Shown here: positions 41,235-50,446 of the stretch, piece by piece
Position numbering within the stretch: the stretch's first letter is position 1
Layout of the letters: each line of letters begins with the position of its first letter
NCBI GenBank assembly: GCA_039714395.1
Contig: JBDLJH010000001.1
Location: 62,001-126,000 of the forward strand
Origin: JAPHSX01 sp039714395
Lineage (GTDB): Bacteria > Pseudomonadota > Gammaproteobacteria > Thiohalomonadales > Thiohalomonadaceae
DNA: 64,000 nucleotides
Reading direction: 5' to 3'
Notes under the pieces: model-generated
Told to the model about the DNA's origin: nothing
The model's input: only the letters and a program-made list of their open reading frames with translations
Databases searched by the model: none
Program-made: the position numbers and the translations under genes

Positions 41235-41305
41235 TCTCTTCTCCTTGTTTACATACAAATATTGCATGCTGTTAGTGATGACGTGATAAGCACAGGTTGT
41301 ATAGT

Positions 41306-41902
41306 TTATATTTTGTTAAGCAGGCTGCGGATCTCCTGCAATATGGATTTTGGCAGGGCACCGTGGGGCAGGGTGCTGGTGAGGCGTCCCTGTTGGTCGA
41401 TGACATAGGTGACTGATGAATGGTCAACAGTATACCCCATTGCAGAGTCGCCCTCGGCGACTTGATAGATGGCACCATACTGCTTTGCGACCTTTGCGAC
41501 CTGCTCATCGGTACCGGTTACCCCACTGATACTGGGGTGAAAATGGTTGCTGTACTCTGCCAGCCGTTCAGGTGTATCGCGCTGCGGATCGACACTGACG
41601 AAGATACCCTGTATCTGTGCGAGCTCTTTTTCGCTTAATTGTGACAGGGCAATACGCATCATAGTCAGTGAGGTCGGGCAGATATCGGGGCAGGAGGTGT
41701 AGCCGAAATAGAGCAGCACCACCTTGCCACGAAGTCCCTTGAGGGATATAGGCCCGTTAGCCGACTGCAGGGTAAAGTCGCCCCCAGACGGTTGGCCTGG
41801 TGCTGTGGTTGTCGTTTCGGATTTCCAGAAGAACAGGCTCCAAACCAGTAGTGCGGCTACCACGGCCAGACTGATAAGGGGTAATGCCTTTTGTCGTGTC
41901 AT
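41306..41902 (-). CDS. SCO1/SenC-family CuA-assembly protein
   Basis: 198 residues, N-terminal membrane anchor (about 8-26), thioredoxin fold with copper-binding CPDIC (about 73-77) and the distal His in YTVDHSSVTYVID. Helps assemble CuA sites in cytochrome oxidase or NosZ. The neighbours (nosZ cluster, PCu(A)C) favour NosZ. Apparently in one transcript with nosY and the small anchored protein. Confidence 0.92.
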   Translation of the reverse strand: MTRQKALPLISLAVVAALLVWSLFFWKSETTTTAPGQPSGGDFTLQSANGPISLKGLRGKVVLLYFGYTSCPDICPTSLTMMRIALSQLSEKELAQIQGIFVSVDPQRDTPERLAEYSNHFHPSISGVTGTDEQVAKVAKQYGAIYQVAEGDSAMGYTVDHSSVTYVIDQQGRLTSTLPHGALPKSILQEIRSLLNKI

Positions 41903-41923
41903 ATGCGTTCCAGGCAGTGCCTC

Positions 41924-42427
41924 TTAAGGATGAATAGTCTCGAAGCGGAAGGGGAAGGCGAGCTTTCCCTGCGGGGTGGCGACCAGTACATCGGCGATCC
42001 AGATCATCGAGTTTCGTACGCAGACAGGTAATATTGCTTCACCGGCGAAATTTCCTCCTGACTGATGCGTCAGGATGAACTGGCTAAGCCCCATGTTCAT
42101 GCTCTCTCCACGAAAATGGATCTCAACGTCCTGTGCCGCTATCCCATTGAGCTGTAGTGACAGTTGCATCGGAGTGGCCGCGACAATGGGATGTGGTGCG
42201 ATAGCTAGCGTCGCGCTGCTGCCGTTGGACAATGTGGCCGTACACGGCTCTATGTTAAGCATGCAATTCGAGTCGAGTGGTGCGGTGGCGATGACGGTGC
42301 TGCGAATATGTTCCCGGTACTTGTAACCTGCGACGGCAATAAGGACGAGCAGGAGTAAAGCGGTGATACTCCAGAGGAGCGGGTGCCCCTCTTCAGCTGT
42401 CTCCTGCTTGTCGATTTCGTCACTCAT
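41924..42427 (-). CDS. Membrane-anchored periplasmic protein of the nos cluster, unknown
   Basis: 167 residues: one N-terminal helix (about 18-37) and a beta-rich periplasmic domain of about 120 residues. It contains NCMLNIEPC and a Met-rich EIHFRGESMNMGLSQF, reminiscent of FixH/YtkA-like domains that sit near copper enzymes. I do not know a named nos gene of this form. Position between nosY and SCO suggests a part in copper supply or protection of NosZ. Confidence 0.65.
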   Translation of the reverse strand: MSDEIDKQETAEEGHPLLWSITALLLLVLIAVAGYKYREHIRSTVIATAPLDSNCMLNIEPCTATLSNGSSATLAIAPHPIVAATPMQLSLQLNGIAAQDVEIHFRGESMNMGLSQFILTHQSGGNFAGEAILPVCVRNSMIWIADVLVATPQGKLAFPFRFETIHP

Positions 42428-42451
42428 AGACTCTTATACCATTAATGGCTA

Positions 42452-43279
42452 TCAGGGCAGGTCGGAACGGCGGAATAGCCAGTAACCGAGGCCGGAGCAG
42501 GCGGTGCCGATAAGCACGGGATAGACCAGTGCCCATACCAGATATCCGGTTCTGCCAAAGAAGTCGAGAATAACATAGGCCGTTGGCCCCAGTAGAACCA
42601 GCTGGGCGTCAAACAGCAGCATTGAGGCGGTGCGGAAAACTTGAAGTGGATTTGCCAGTGAGATCGCTACGGCGGTCTCCGGGGGCAGTGACTCACGAAT
42701 CATGATGCCAAGCAGGATCAGGTCGAGGAACAGGATCAGTACCAGCCAGATGATAAAGGCGGCTCCTTGAGCCACATCTGCCGATCGGGCAAGGGTGGAG
42801 ATCAGCATGCCGATACCGAGGAAACACCAGGAGATCACCATCAGCAGTGCTGTGTAGTAACCGACCAGCTCATACGGCACCGATGCACCGCGAATCAGGC
42901 CCCAGATGATGGCACCCACCATGGCGACAAATACCGGCAGAAAGACCACCACGAATCGTCCTATCATTTTACCCCAGAACCAGGCGGCCAGACCGATGGG
43001 CAGTGACAGCATGTATTCAAATACCCCGGCTTCACGATCTCCCGCCAGTGAGCGCACCGTGGTGATCAGCACGAAGATCGGCAGTATCGCCATGGTTAAC
43101 TGGATATAGGTGATCAGCAGGCGTGACAGGCCGGTGAAGCCCATGATGCGGGACTCAGTAAGTCCGAACACAAAGAGCAGTACTACGATGCTGCCAAAAA
43201 TGGCCGTGTAGACCATAAACCAGCGTGAGCGCAGTGATTCGATGATATCGGCCCAGGCCGTTAACCAGAGGTGTTTCAT
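42452..43279 (-). CDS. nosY: Nos ABC transporter permease
   Basis: 275 residues, six membrane segments (about 20-40, 52-75, 105-128, 142-165, 170-192, 240-262) of ABC-2 type. NosFY, with NosD on the periplasmic side, matures the copper-sulfide CuZ centre of NosZ. It follows nosL by 2 bp and nosF is just upstream, the conserved gene order. Confidence 0.93.
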   Translation of the reverse strand: MKHLWLTAWADIIESLRSRWFMVYTAIFGSIVVLLFVFGLTESRIMGFTGLSRLLITYIQLTMAILPIFVLITTVRSLAGDREAGVFEYMLSLPIGLAAWFWGKMIGRFVVVFLPVFVAMVGAIIWGLIRGASVPYELVGYYTALLMVISWCFLGIGMLISTLARSADVAQGAAFIIWLVLILFLDLILLGIMIRESLPPETAVAISLANPLQVFRTASMLLFDAQLVLLGPTAYVILDFFGRTGYLVWALVYPVLIGTACSGLGYWLFRRSDLP

Positions 43280-43281
43280 AA

Positions 43282-43806
43282 TTAGTGTTGTCTCTCGCCG
43301 GTTTCGTTGTGACGATCACTGGCGCTCTCTTTAAGGTGTATATTGTGGGTGTTGAAACGGGCCTCCAGTTCAAATATCTGCTGGCGAGCCTGCTCATAAT
43401 TGAGGGCATTCTCTGCTGGTTCTGACTGGGCACCGAGGCCATACTCCATCGGTGTTACCTGTCCGGAAACATAGTAGGCGCTGCGAGCATCAATCCACTT
43501 ACCGTTGCGGTGATCATTCACCCAGATCTCGGTCTTCGGGTCGTTGCGCCACGGTTTGTCTTCAATCCACAACACGGCACAGCCGATGTCATCGAATTTG
43601 TAGACCTTGCTACGCTTGCCGGCCACGGGCGTGGCTCGTACCTGTGCCGAGTGGAGGCGGTCGCTTAGCACCATGGAGCAGCGGGCGCAGACATCACGAT
43701 CCCACTTAATCTCGACCGGGCCACTGTCGGGTTGCCCGGAGCAGGCGGCAAGGCTCAGGAATATGATGGATAAAATAAATCGCCATGCTGTGTGTTCACG
43801 CCGCAT
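43282..43806 (-). CDS. nosL: Copper chaperone lipoprotein NosL
   Basis: 174 residues from ATG at 43806 (GAGGAA 8 bases before); an ATG five codons earlier also exists. Lipobox LAAC, then DRDVCARCSMVLSDRLHSAQV, the Cys/Met copper site of NosL, and DDIGCAVLWI. It delivers Cu(I) to NosZ or to NosDFY. The start lies inside the end of nosF (11-bp overlap). Confidence 0.93.
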   Translation of the reverse strand: MRREHTAWRFILSIIFLSLAACSGQPDSGPVEIKWDRDVCARCSMVLSDRLHSAQVRATPVAGKRSKVYKFDDIGCAVLWIEDKPWRNDPKTEIWVNDHRNGKWIDARSAYYVSGQVTPMEYGLGAQSEPAENALNYEQARQQIFELEARFNTHNIHLKESASDRHNETGERQH

Positions 43807-44662
43807 GGTCGTGTTCCTCATCTAAGCGCACACCGGCCAGCAGCCCGGCATAACGGGAGAGCACACCGAGAAAACGTAGACGATCGGGGCCCGCTACCAT
43901 GCCCTGCCAGGTGATACCCTCGTCATTACTCTGGAAGCCCCACTGTGTGATGGCCTTATCAAAGGCTTCCTCATGGCGTACCAGTCTGAGGGTGCAGTGT
44001 AGTTGACTATTAAGATCGACGCGATCAGCAACCCGGTCATCAAGCACCACTTTACCCTGATCCATCTCTACCACCCGGTTGACCAGTGCCGCTACCTCAT
44101 CAAGGCGGTGGCTGGAGATCAGCATTACGCTGTCATCCTGTCGCTCAGCGAGTAGTTTGAAAAAGATGTGACGGGCCTCCGGATCGAGGTTGGCGGCGGG
44201 CTCATCCATGATCAGCAGATCCGTATCACGACCGAGCGCAATACTGATCAATAGTTTCTGTTTCTGACCACCGGAGAGTTTAACAAAGGGACGGTGTTTC
44301 AGTTCTGCAGGATCCAGGCCGAGTCGTTTGGCGACATCAAGCATTCGATTCACGTCGGTATTACAGACGCTGGCGGAAAAATCTAGCAGTTGGCCGACCG
44401 GCATCTTCAACGGGGGAGGGAGTTGGGGCACAAATCCGATGTGTGGCAATATTGTGCCACGATGCTGACGAGGGTCGAGGCCATCGACCTCGACTTTGCC
44501 ATCATAGAGGTACTCACCGAGTAGACAGCGGATGAGGGTGGTTTTGCCTGCGCCGTTGGAGCCGACTAGTGCGACACGGTCACCACGGAGGATCTCCAGG
44601 TCAAGATCACTTAATACTGTGGTGCGGCGGAATCGCTTGTTGAGCTTTTCAAATCGAATCAT
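43796..44662 (-). CDS. nosF: Nos ABC transporter ATP-binding protein
   Basis: 288 residues. Walker A VGSNGAGKTT, signature KLSGGQKQKL, Walker B LLIMDEPAANLDPE and ISSHRLDEV. Pairs with NosY to support CuZ assembly. Order nosH-nosF-nosL-nosY. Confidence 0.93.
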   Translation of the reverse strand: MIRFEKLNKRFRRTTVLSDLDLEILRGDRVALVGSNGAGKTTLIRCLLGEYLYDGKVEVDGLDPRQHRGTILPHIGFVPQLPPPLKMPVGQLLDFSASVCNTDVNRMLDVAKRLGLDPAELKHRPFVKLSGGQKQKLLISIALGRDTDLLIMDEPAANLDPEARHIFFKLLAERQDDSVMLISSHRLDEVAALVNRVVEMDQGKVVLDDRVADRVDLNSQLHCTLRLVRHEEAFDKAITQWGFQSNDEGITWQGMVAGPDRLRFLGVLSRYAGLLAGVRLDEEHDHAA

Positions 44663-44698
44663 ATTTCGTCTGTTTTTTGTTAGCGGCTATCGTTCTCG

Positions 44699-45670
44699 TT
44701 AGAGGAGTTTGCTCAGCCCTTTTATTTCAAATTTCAGCGAACCGGTTGGGCAGATGTCGACACACATGCCGCAGCGGGTGCAGTCGGCACTCACATCCAT
44801 CTCGACATCCTGCACACGCCCTTTGATCGTGAGATCCAGTACATGGGGGACGAGGCAGGCCTTACGGCAGTCTCCCTCGTGGTGACAATCCTTGAGATTG
44901 TACTTAATTCGCAGCGGGGAGATGACTCCGACTACACCGTAGGTAATACCGATGGGACAGACGTAGCGGCACCAGGCACGGCGTGAGACGAAGACCTCGA
45001 ATAGCAGCAGGGCCGCTACCCAGAGCAGGCCCAGGCCGGGACCATAGATCATGGCGCGGCTGAGGATGCCCGTCGGAGAAATGGTTTCGAATACGGTGTA
45101 ACCGGTCAGTAGGGCGAGCAGGGCGAAAATGATGTAGAAGATGAATCTTACGCCACGGTGGAAACTACGGCCTTTGATAATGCGTTTGCCTACCAACCAG
45201 AGATGCAGCCGCTCCGCCCATTCGGATAGCAGGTGGTAGGGGCAGACCCAGGAGCAGAAGGTTCGTCCCCCCAGCAATAGCCAGAGCACGAAGATGGTGA
45301 CAGTACCGATTACCAGATTCAGCACCAGATGTTTGTAGGCAAGCATTACCTGAAGTGCCGAGTTGAGATCGGCCATGTGGAAGCCGACGAAACGTGATGC
45401 GGTAAGCGCACCCTCCAGCAGCTGTACATCGAAGTAGTAGGAGACGACAAATAGCAGGTTGACCACAATGAGTGTGATCCAGCGCCGTTTGAGCCACTTG
45501 TTGCTTTGTTTGGCGTGAGCCTGACGCGCAGCGTCCAGCTCTTCTTGTGTCAGCTTGTGCTGTTTCTTTTCGAAGTGAATGACCTGTGCGGCATCACTGA
45601 TCTGTTCTTTGCTGGGACGTGTAGGTTTTCGTCCGAAGATTTGTGCCAGGGATTCCAGAATATAATTCAT
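44699..45670 (-). CDS. nosH: NapH/NosH-type membrane iron-sulfur protein
   Basis: 323 residues from ATG at 45670; longer frames upstream lie inside nosG. Four to five membrane segments, the NapH signature pairs CSWVCPYHLLSEW and CRYVCPIGITYG, and C-terminal ferredoxin sites CHHEGDCRKAC and CTRCGMCVDICP. With NosG it likely transfers electrons from quinol to periplasmic Nos partners, replacing NosR, which is absent here as in other clade II clusters. Confidence 0.9.
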   Translation of the reverse strand: MNYILESLAQIFGRKPTRPSKEQISDAAQVIHFEKKQHKLTQEELDAARQAHAKQSNKWLKRRWITLIVVNLLFVVSYYFDVQLLEGALTASRFVGFHMADLNSALQVMLAYKHLVLNLVIGTVTIFVLWLLLGGRTFCSWVCPYHLLSEWAERLHLWLVGKRIIKGRSFHRGVRFIFYIIFALLALLTGYTVFETISPTGILSRAMIYGPGLGLLWVAALLLFEVFVSRRAWCRYVCPIGITYGVVGVISPLRIKYNLKDCHHEGDCRKACLVPHVLDLTIKGRVQDVEMDVSADCTRCGMCVDICPTGSLKFEIKGLSKLL

Positions 45671-45677
45671 CGTGGCC

Positions 45678-46520
45678 TCACACCATCTCTGTAACTTTAT
45701 CGATATCAATGACGATCGCGGTGGGCTCCACCGGACAGACCATCTCGCAGACACCACAGCCGACACAGCCTTCCTGAATCACTGGACGCATTCGCTGCAG
45801 TCCGTCGCTGTCCTCAATCGGCTCCAGAGTGATAGCGTGTTTTGGCGGACACTGGTTTGGGTCATTGGAGGGGGGCTTTCCTGCATCACACTGCGCGATG
45901 CGGATTTCAATGGGGCATAGGCGGACACAAAGGTCGCAGATTTCCAGATCAAAGGGGTGTTCTTTGAGTTGAATTGGATTCCAGCGATCGATCTCATCAA
46001 AACGTAGTTTGCCGTTAAACTGCGCACCCCGTGTGATACCTTTGAAACCCTTTCCCTGTACAGCAAGACAGGTTGAGGGCTTGTCGAGGCGTGCAAACCC
46101 CATGCGGCTATCGGCCGGGTAGTCGAGGTCGTGCGTCAGTGAACCGGTGGGGCAGGCAAGTACGCACTGCAGACCGTCACAGGAGAAGTCACAGGCCTGT
46201 TCTCTGGCATCAATATAGGGAGTGCCGATGGCAAAGCCATCAGCGAGATCGGCAAGTTTGATAGCCTCTACCGGACAGGTCTGTACGCACTGTCCGCACT
46301 TGATACAGGAGGCGAGAAATTCCTGTTCATCGTCTGCTGTTTTGATGGCACCGGGGGGACGAAGTCGGAGTGAAACGCCCTGGGCCACCGGGTAGTAACC
46401 AAATAATGAGACGGTCATGACCCCCGCCACTAATGCGGTACTGCGCAGGAACTCTCGGCGACTCTCCTGGCGGCGTTTGGCCGATGGCCGTCTCTTGGTG
46501 GTGTCGCCTGACTTACTCAT
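45678..46520 (-). CDS. nosG: NapG/NosG-type ferredoxin
   Basis: 280 residues with a Tat-type start (SRREFLRSTALVAG) and four 4Fe-4S sites: CIKCGQCVQTCP, CDGLQCVLACP, CDLCVRLCP and CVGCGVCEMVCP. Periplasmic electron carrier working with NosH. Start overlaps the nosD stop by four bases; seven bp separate it from nosH. Confidence 0.92.
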   Translation of the reverse strand: MSKSGDTTKRRPSAKRRQESRREFLRSTALVAGVMTVSLFGYYPVAQGVSLRLRPPGAIKTADDEQEFLASCIKCGQCVQTCPVEAIKLADLADGFAIGTPYIDAREQACDFSCDGLQCVLACPTGSLTHDLDYPADSRMGFARLDKPSTCLAVQGKGFKGITRGAQFNGKLRFDEIDRWNPIQLKEHPFDLEICDLCVRLCPIEIRIAQCDAGKPPSNDPNQCPPKHAITLEPIEDSDGLQRMRPVIQEGCVGCGVCEMVCPVEPTAIVIDIDKVTEMV

Positions 46521-47764
46521 TGCTCTACCTCAGCGGACATGATTGGTTTAGTATCCCGTAGCATCATCTCCGGATCAGTGAAGGGGGCGAGACGTTCGAG
46601 AAAATCGATAACTTCAAGCATGGGTGAACCCTTGAAAAATTGGGCTGACGGTACGTCCATCCAGATACGGTCAGAATAGGAATATAATTCGTGGGGCGTG
46701 TCACCGATACCGTTGTTATCGATATCGAAACCTTCATAGTTATCCCAGTAGTTGCCTTCCCATTTATTACGGTTAGCGGTAGAGCCATCACCGACGGCTA
46801 CCGGGGTAATATTACTCTTAAAGCGGTTACCCTTGAAGACGTTTCCAGTCCAGTCGTTGAGAAAACGCACGCCGATGTTGTTATAGGCGATAAGGTTATT
46901 ACTGATTTGATTCACACTATCGGGTTGATAGGGTGAAACATCGAGAGAGATCCCGTTGGCATTGTAGAGCAGCTGATTACCCTCCATCACAATATCGGAG
47001 GTCTCCTTCATGCCGATCCCCACACCGGTTGGCCCTATGGCGTGAGCGACGTAATTATTACGTAGTTCCACTCCATCGCTGTACATCAGGAAGATGCCGA
47101 CGGAGTTATGGGCATAGTGGTTAGATTCAATGACGTTGTGCTGCGAATACATGAAATGTAGAGAATAGCGGCCATAACGTGCGTCATTACGAGCGATAAC
47201 ATTGTCCTTGGAATACCAGACAACCATGTCACGTGAATTGCGAATGGTGTTATCGGTGATCTTATTGTTAAAGCTGTACCACAGCCGCACGGCATCCCCG
47301 CGCATCCCCAAATCAACGTCCTTGGATGAGATGTGGTTGCGGCGCACTATATTGAACTCTGACTGTTGAAGGTCGATGCCAAACAGGCAGTCATCAATGA
47401 TGTTGTCTTTAATAACATTAAAATTACCACGCACAAGCACACCCGAATCGAGGTCATTGTGTGAATTACCGGAATTGGTCAGACGTAGATTTTTTAATGT
47501 TGCGCCATCGGTCTCAAGGAGGATCACCGACCCTTTTCCACCTGAATCGACGACAACCTTTCCCTCACCATCAATGGTTAGAGGCTTGTCGACAATGACC
47601 GGTCCGGCATAGGTGCCGGGAGGAGGCACTAGAGTGGTATTTGCCTCGGCGTCATCGACAAGCTGTTGCAGCGATGCAAGCTCGCCTGCGAAGGCGGGCA
47701 GTGCTGCCAGCATGATGATGGGCAGCAGAAGATAACGGCAGAACAAAATGTTCTTTGATCTCAT
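46517..47764 (-). CDS. nosD: Periplasmic copper-processing protein NosD
   Basis: 415 residues, Sec signal (cleaved after AFA, about 26), and a right-handed beta-helix of many parallel repeats with recurrent N-x-I/V-x-x-N turns (about 50-345), the NosD/CASH domain. Its role with NosFY is to build the CuZ cluster of NosZ. Intact and full length. Confidence 0.94.
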   Translation of the reverse strand: MRSKNILFCRYLLLPIIMLAALPAFAGELASLQQLVDDAEANTTLVPPPGTYAGPVIVDKPLTIDGEGKVVVDSGGKGSVILLETDGATLKNLRLTNSGNSHNDLDSGVLVRGNFNVIKDNIIDDCLFGIDLQQSEFNIVRRNHISSKDVDLGMRGDAVRLWYSFNNKITDNTIRNSRDMVVWYSKDNVIARNDARYGRYSLHFMYSQHNVIESNHYAHNSVGIFLMYSDGVELRNNYVAHAIGPTGVGIGMKETSDIVMEGNQLLYNANGISLDVSPYQPDSVNQISNNLIAYNNIGVRFLNDWTGNVFKGNRFKSNITPVAVGDGSTANRNKWEGNYWDNYEGFDIDNNGIGDTPHELYSYSDRIWMDVPSAQFFKGSPMLEVIDFLERLAPFTDPEMMLRDTKPIMSAEVEQ

Positions 47765-47805
47765 ATAGTGTCCGGTAAAAGGTTGCTGTTTAGCGACTTA
47801 ATACC

Positions 47806-48999
47806 TTAGCGACCTTCGTCCGCCTTGAACTGTGCCTTACGCAGCAGCCCCGCAACAGCCAGGACAAATGACAGCAACATCATCAGGCCAAAGCCAATAT
47901 AGGGGTAGGAGTGGGTAGCGAACTGTGCCACCTTGCCGTCACCAAATACTGTTGGCATAAACGGTTTCACACTAAAGGCACCCATCTCGTTCATGTTGTG
48001 ACCGAACCACCAGAGCCAGGCTGAATAGTCGATAAGGAAAAAGAGTGGCAGTGCCATTGGGACCAGCACCAGCAGCCAGAACAAGAGCCCCCCGTTTTTA
48101 CGAGCGGCCCACAACAGGAATAACATCACACCGATTAGTGCGACAAAGATGATGTGGACAGACAGGCGCAGGGTATCGACCATCCCCATGATTTTGGTCG
48201 GTTCATTAAAGTATTTACCGAGATTATTACCGTAGTGCCAGGTCATCACCTGATAACCACTGCCTGTCCATTTCTCGTCAGCGGTCTTTGCACTGGTGTC
48301 GAATTCAAAGGTTGAACGAAGAGTTTCGATCAAATTCTCCTTGCTACTCTTTTCATCCTCGGACTCTTCTTCGTGTTCCTCCAGTTCCTGTTCGGGCTCA
48401 GACTCTGCCATTGATTGGCGCAACCTTTGTAGCAGGGCATCACCAGCGGATAGCACCTCTTCCTCGCCCTCTCCCTTGGCCGCATCGAGATCGATGGCGT
48501 TAACCAGGGCGGTGAGGTACTGCTGATTTTGTAGACGTACACCATCTTCGCCATAGATGGTGGCGTACATCCATATAGCAAGTCCGCTAAAGCCCACGGC
48601 CATGACGGTGAGTCGCACCCGTGGATCTTTGAAGGCAAAGCCCACCACCATAATGGCAAGCAGTGTCATCAAAAACTGGGAGAAACCCCTTTCTATCGGT
48701 CCACCAGCTGCGATGGGATACATACCGACATAGTGGTTGATGGTATCCATCTCATGAACACAATCGAGCGCCTCATCCTCCTGGATCTCCACCTTGTCAG
48801 TCATTTCACAACCGTTGAAGACACCGTTCATATGAAAGTGAATGCGCACACCATCCGGGAAGGCCTCTTCCGGATAATTGGGTGCTGTCAGTGAAACCCA
48901 CCAAATGGGGTTGACATAGATGGCGGCAATTATCATGACGGCGACGATGCTTAATGCCGCGACGATAATAGACTTGTTTCTCTGCGATGGATTATTCAT
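47806..48999 (-). CDS. Polytopic membrane protein of clade II nos clusters (NosB-like)
   Basis: 397 residues. One N-terminal helix (about 10-32), a periplasmic loop with two Cys (GCEMTDKVEI, DCVHEMD), two helices near 105-150, an acidic Glu-rich stretch (about 190-225), and three to four C-terminal helices. Clade II nos clusters carry a membrane protein, NosB, directly between nosZ and nosD; this gene sits in that place. Function unknown; essential for N2O respiration in Wolinella by published report as I recall it. Confidence 0.72.
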   Translation of the reverse strand: MNNPSQRNKSIIVAALSIVAVMIIAAIYVNPIWWVSLTAPNYPEEAFPDGVRIHFHMNGVFNGCEMTDKVEIQEDEALDCVHEMDTINHYVGMYPIAAGGPIERGFSQFLMTLLAIMVVGFAFKDPRVRLTVMAVGFSGLAIWMYATIYGEDGVRLQNQQYLTALVNAIDLDAAKGEGEEEVLSAGDALLQRLRQSMAESEPEQELEEHEEESEDEKSSKENLIETLRSTFEFDTSAKTADEKWTGSGYQVMTWHYGNNLGKYFNEPTKIMGMVDTLRLSVHIIFVALIGVMLFLLWAARKNGGLLFWLLVLVPMALPLFFLIDYSAWLWWFGHNMNEMGAFSVKPFMPTVFGDGKVAQFATHSYPYIGFGLMMLLSFVLAVAGLLRKAQFKADEGR

Positions 49000-49139
49000 G
49001 GCATTAGCGCAACTCTAGGATATTAATCAGGGGTGGAACAGAGCCACTGCTGTACGCAGTAACATTGGATAACAAATTATAGATTAGAGGAGAGCAGATG
49101 TCTGCCCTCCTCTATATAGATTTACTGCGGGATTGACCT

Positions 49140-49850
49140 CTAGTCGAAGTCGGGGTTCAGCCAGTCAGCCGAAGGTGCCAGGTCTTTCTTGGGTGGCTTG
49201 ATACGTGCAACATAGTCGATAACCGCTGCCATGTCCTTATCGGAGAAGCCCTTGATTTGCTTGACCATATCGGGGTTAGCGTTACGGCGCTTACCGTCAC
49301 GGATCCACTCGAACTGACGCAGCATGTACTTGTAGTGCTGACCCTGAATGCGCGGATAGAACTTGTCAGCCTTGCCTTCACCCTTTTCGCCATGGCACTT
49401 TACGCAGTTGTCGTCGTAAAGTTTCTTACCCAGAGCGAGATCGGTACCGTCACCAAGACCGGGTTCGGGATTCATCGGTAAGGTTTCGATATAGGCCACC
49501 ACATCGGCCAGCGCCTGGGCATCGCCAATCGATTCAGGCAGGGCAAAGGGGTACATGGTGGGGTTGTCGCGGTTGCGGGCACGGATATCGGCCAATTGCT
49601 TAATCAGCACCGCCTTGTGCTGGCCTGCCAGCTGCGGGAAGGTGCCGTCTTTGGTGCCCCAACCCTCGGTGTAGTGGCATGCGGCGCAGACCTCATAGAC
49701 CTCCATGCCATTTTCAAGATTTGGGGTCAGATGCAATGCCTCTTCCTGCTCTCCGCCGCCCACATTCCAGCCAGCAGCAAGTGTTACGCCACTTGTGGCC
49801 ATGCCTAGTGTAATCAGAAGAGTACTTATCAGCTTTGTTGAAGTCTTCAT
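49140..49850 (-). CDS. Dihaem cytochrome c of the nos cluster
   Basis: 236 residues, Sec signal (cleaved after LAA, about 26), haem sites CAACH (about 55-59) and CVKCH (about 153-157), c4-like double domain. Probably delivers electrons to NosZ (the NosC role). An FNR-like palindrome lies 120-140 bp upstream of its start, so it may have its own anaerobic promoter. Confidence 0.88.
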   Translation of the reverse strand: MKTSTKLISTLLITLGMATSGVTLAAGWNVGGGEQEEALHLTPNLENGMEVYEVCAACHYTEGWGTKDGTFPQLAGQHKAVLIKQLADIRARNRDNPTMYPFALPESIGDAQALADVVAYIETLPMNPEPGLGDGTDLALGKKLYDDNCVKCHGEKGEGKADKFYPRIQGQHYKYMLRQFEWIRDGKRRNANPDMVKQIKGFSDKDMAAVIDYVARIKPPKKDLAPSADWLNPDFD

Positions 49851-49968
49851 TTTCTGTAATAACCTCGTTGCGACAGAACCGTCGATAATTCTTCACGATG
49901 TCCGGTGAAACATGCACAGTCGCTGTGACTGTTCGTTGGAGTAAATCTACCCCAGGCAAGTATTAGCA

Positions 49969-49990
49969 GTAATTGATATAGGTCAATTAC
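49969..49990. promoter_or_regulatory. FNR/DNR-like site inside a long palindrome
   Basis: TTGATATAGGTCAA (49973-49986) fits the FNR half-sites TTGAT and (A/G)TCAA with a 4-base spacer. It is embedded in a larger inverted repeat, GCAGTAATTGA / TCAATTACTGC, around 49966-49993. It could regulate the dihaem cytochrome gene at 49850 or act as a transcript-end hairpin for the gene ending at 50011. Confidence 0.5.
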
Positions 49991-50010
49991 TGCCTTTTTG
50001 CTGTAACTAG

Positions 50011-50343
50011 TTAGGGCTGCAGTGTGGAGAGATATTTGGCAATTGCAGCCATCTCTTCGTCATTCACCATGTGCATGATCCCCTTCATGGCAATAGTCTG
50101 GCCATTACTGCGGGCACCGCTCTTAATATCTTTCAATTGCTGCAACAGGTAGGCCTCATTTTGACCGGCCAGCTTGGGATACATGGGCATGATGGGTGAA
50201 TTGGCATCTTTACCATGACAGGCAGTGCAGCCGCCCTTCTTAGGGTCTTTGAACAGTGCTTCGCCATCAAGCGCCAGTGCGCTACCGGTTGTGCCGAATA
50301 TCATCAGACTTGCTGTAATGGTTGCTGCTTTTAGATTAAACAT
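50011..50343 (-). CDS. Monohaem cytochrome c of the nos cluster
   Basis: 110 residues, Sec signal (cleaved after ALA, about 24), single haem site CTACH (about 39-43), a distal Met in the late GIMHM segment; cytochrome c553/c5 class. Follows nosZ by 103 bp with a terminator-like hairpin between. Candidate direct donor to NosZ. Confidence 0.88.
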   Translation of the reverse strand: MFNLKAATITASLMIFGTTGSALALDGEALFKDPKKGGCTACHGKDANSPIMPMYPKLAGQNEAYLLQQLKDIKSGARSNGQTIAMKGIMHMVNDEEMAAIAKYLSTLQP

Positions 50344-50375
50344 AAGTCTTTTCTCCGTTTTACTTTACGGTGAGG

Positions 50376-50414
50376 AAAAAAAAGGGAAGGACACCTTACC
50401 TTGATGCCCTTCCC
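50376..50414 (-). terminator. Terminator/attenuator between nosZ and downstream nos genes
   Basis: Reading on the minus strand, a 10-bp stem GGGAAGGGCA/TGTCCTTCCC (one G-U) with an 11-base loop is followed by eight T. It should stop most transcription after nosZ, giving nosZ in excess over the accessory genes. Confidence 0.85.
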
Positions 50415-50446
50415 CTATGCTATACAACTAAAGTGTTATATAGGTA

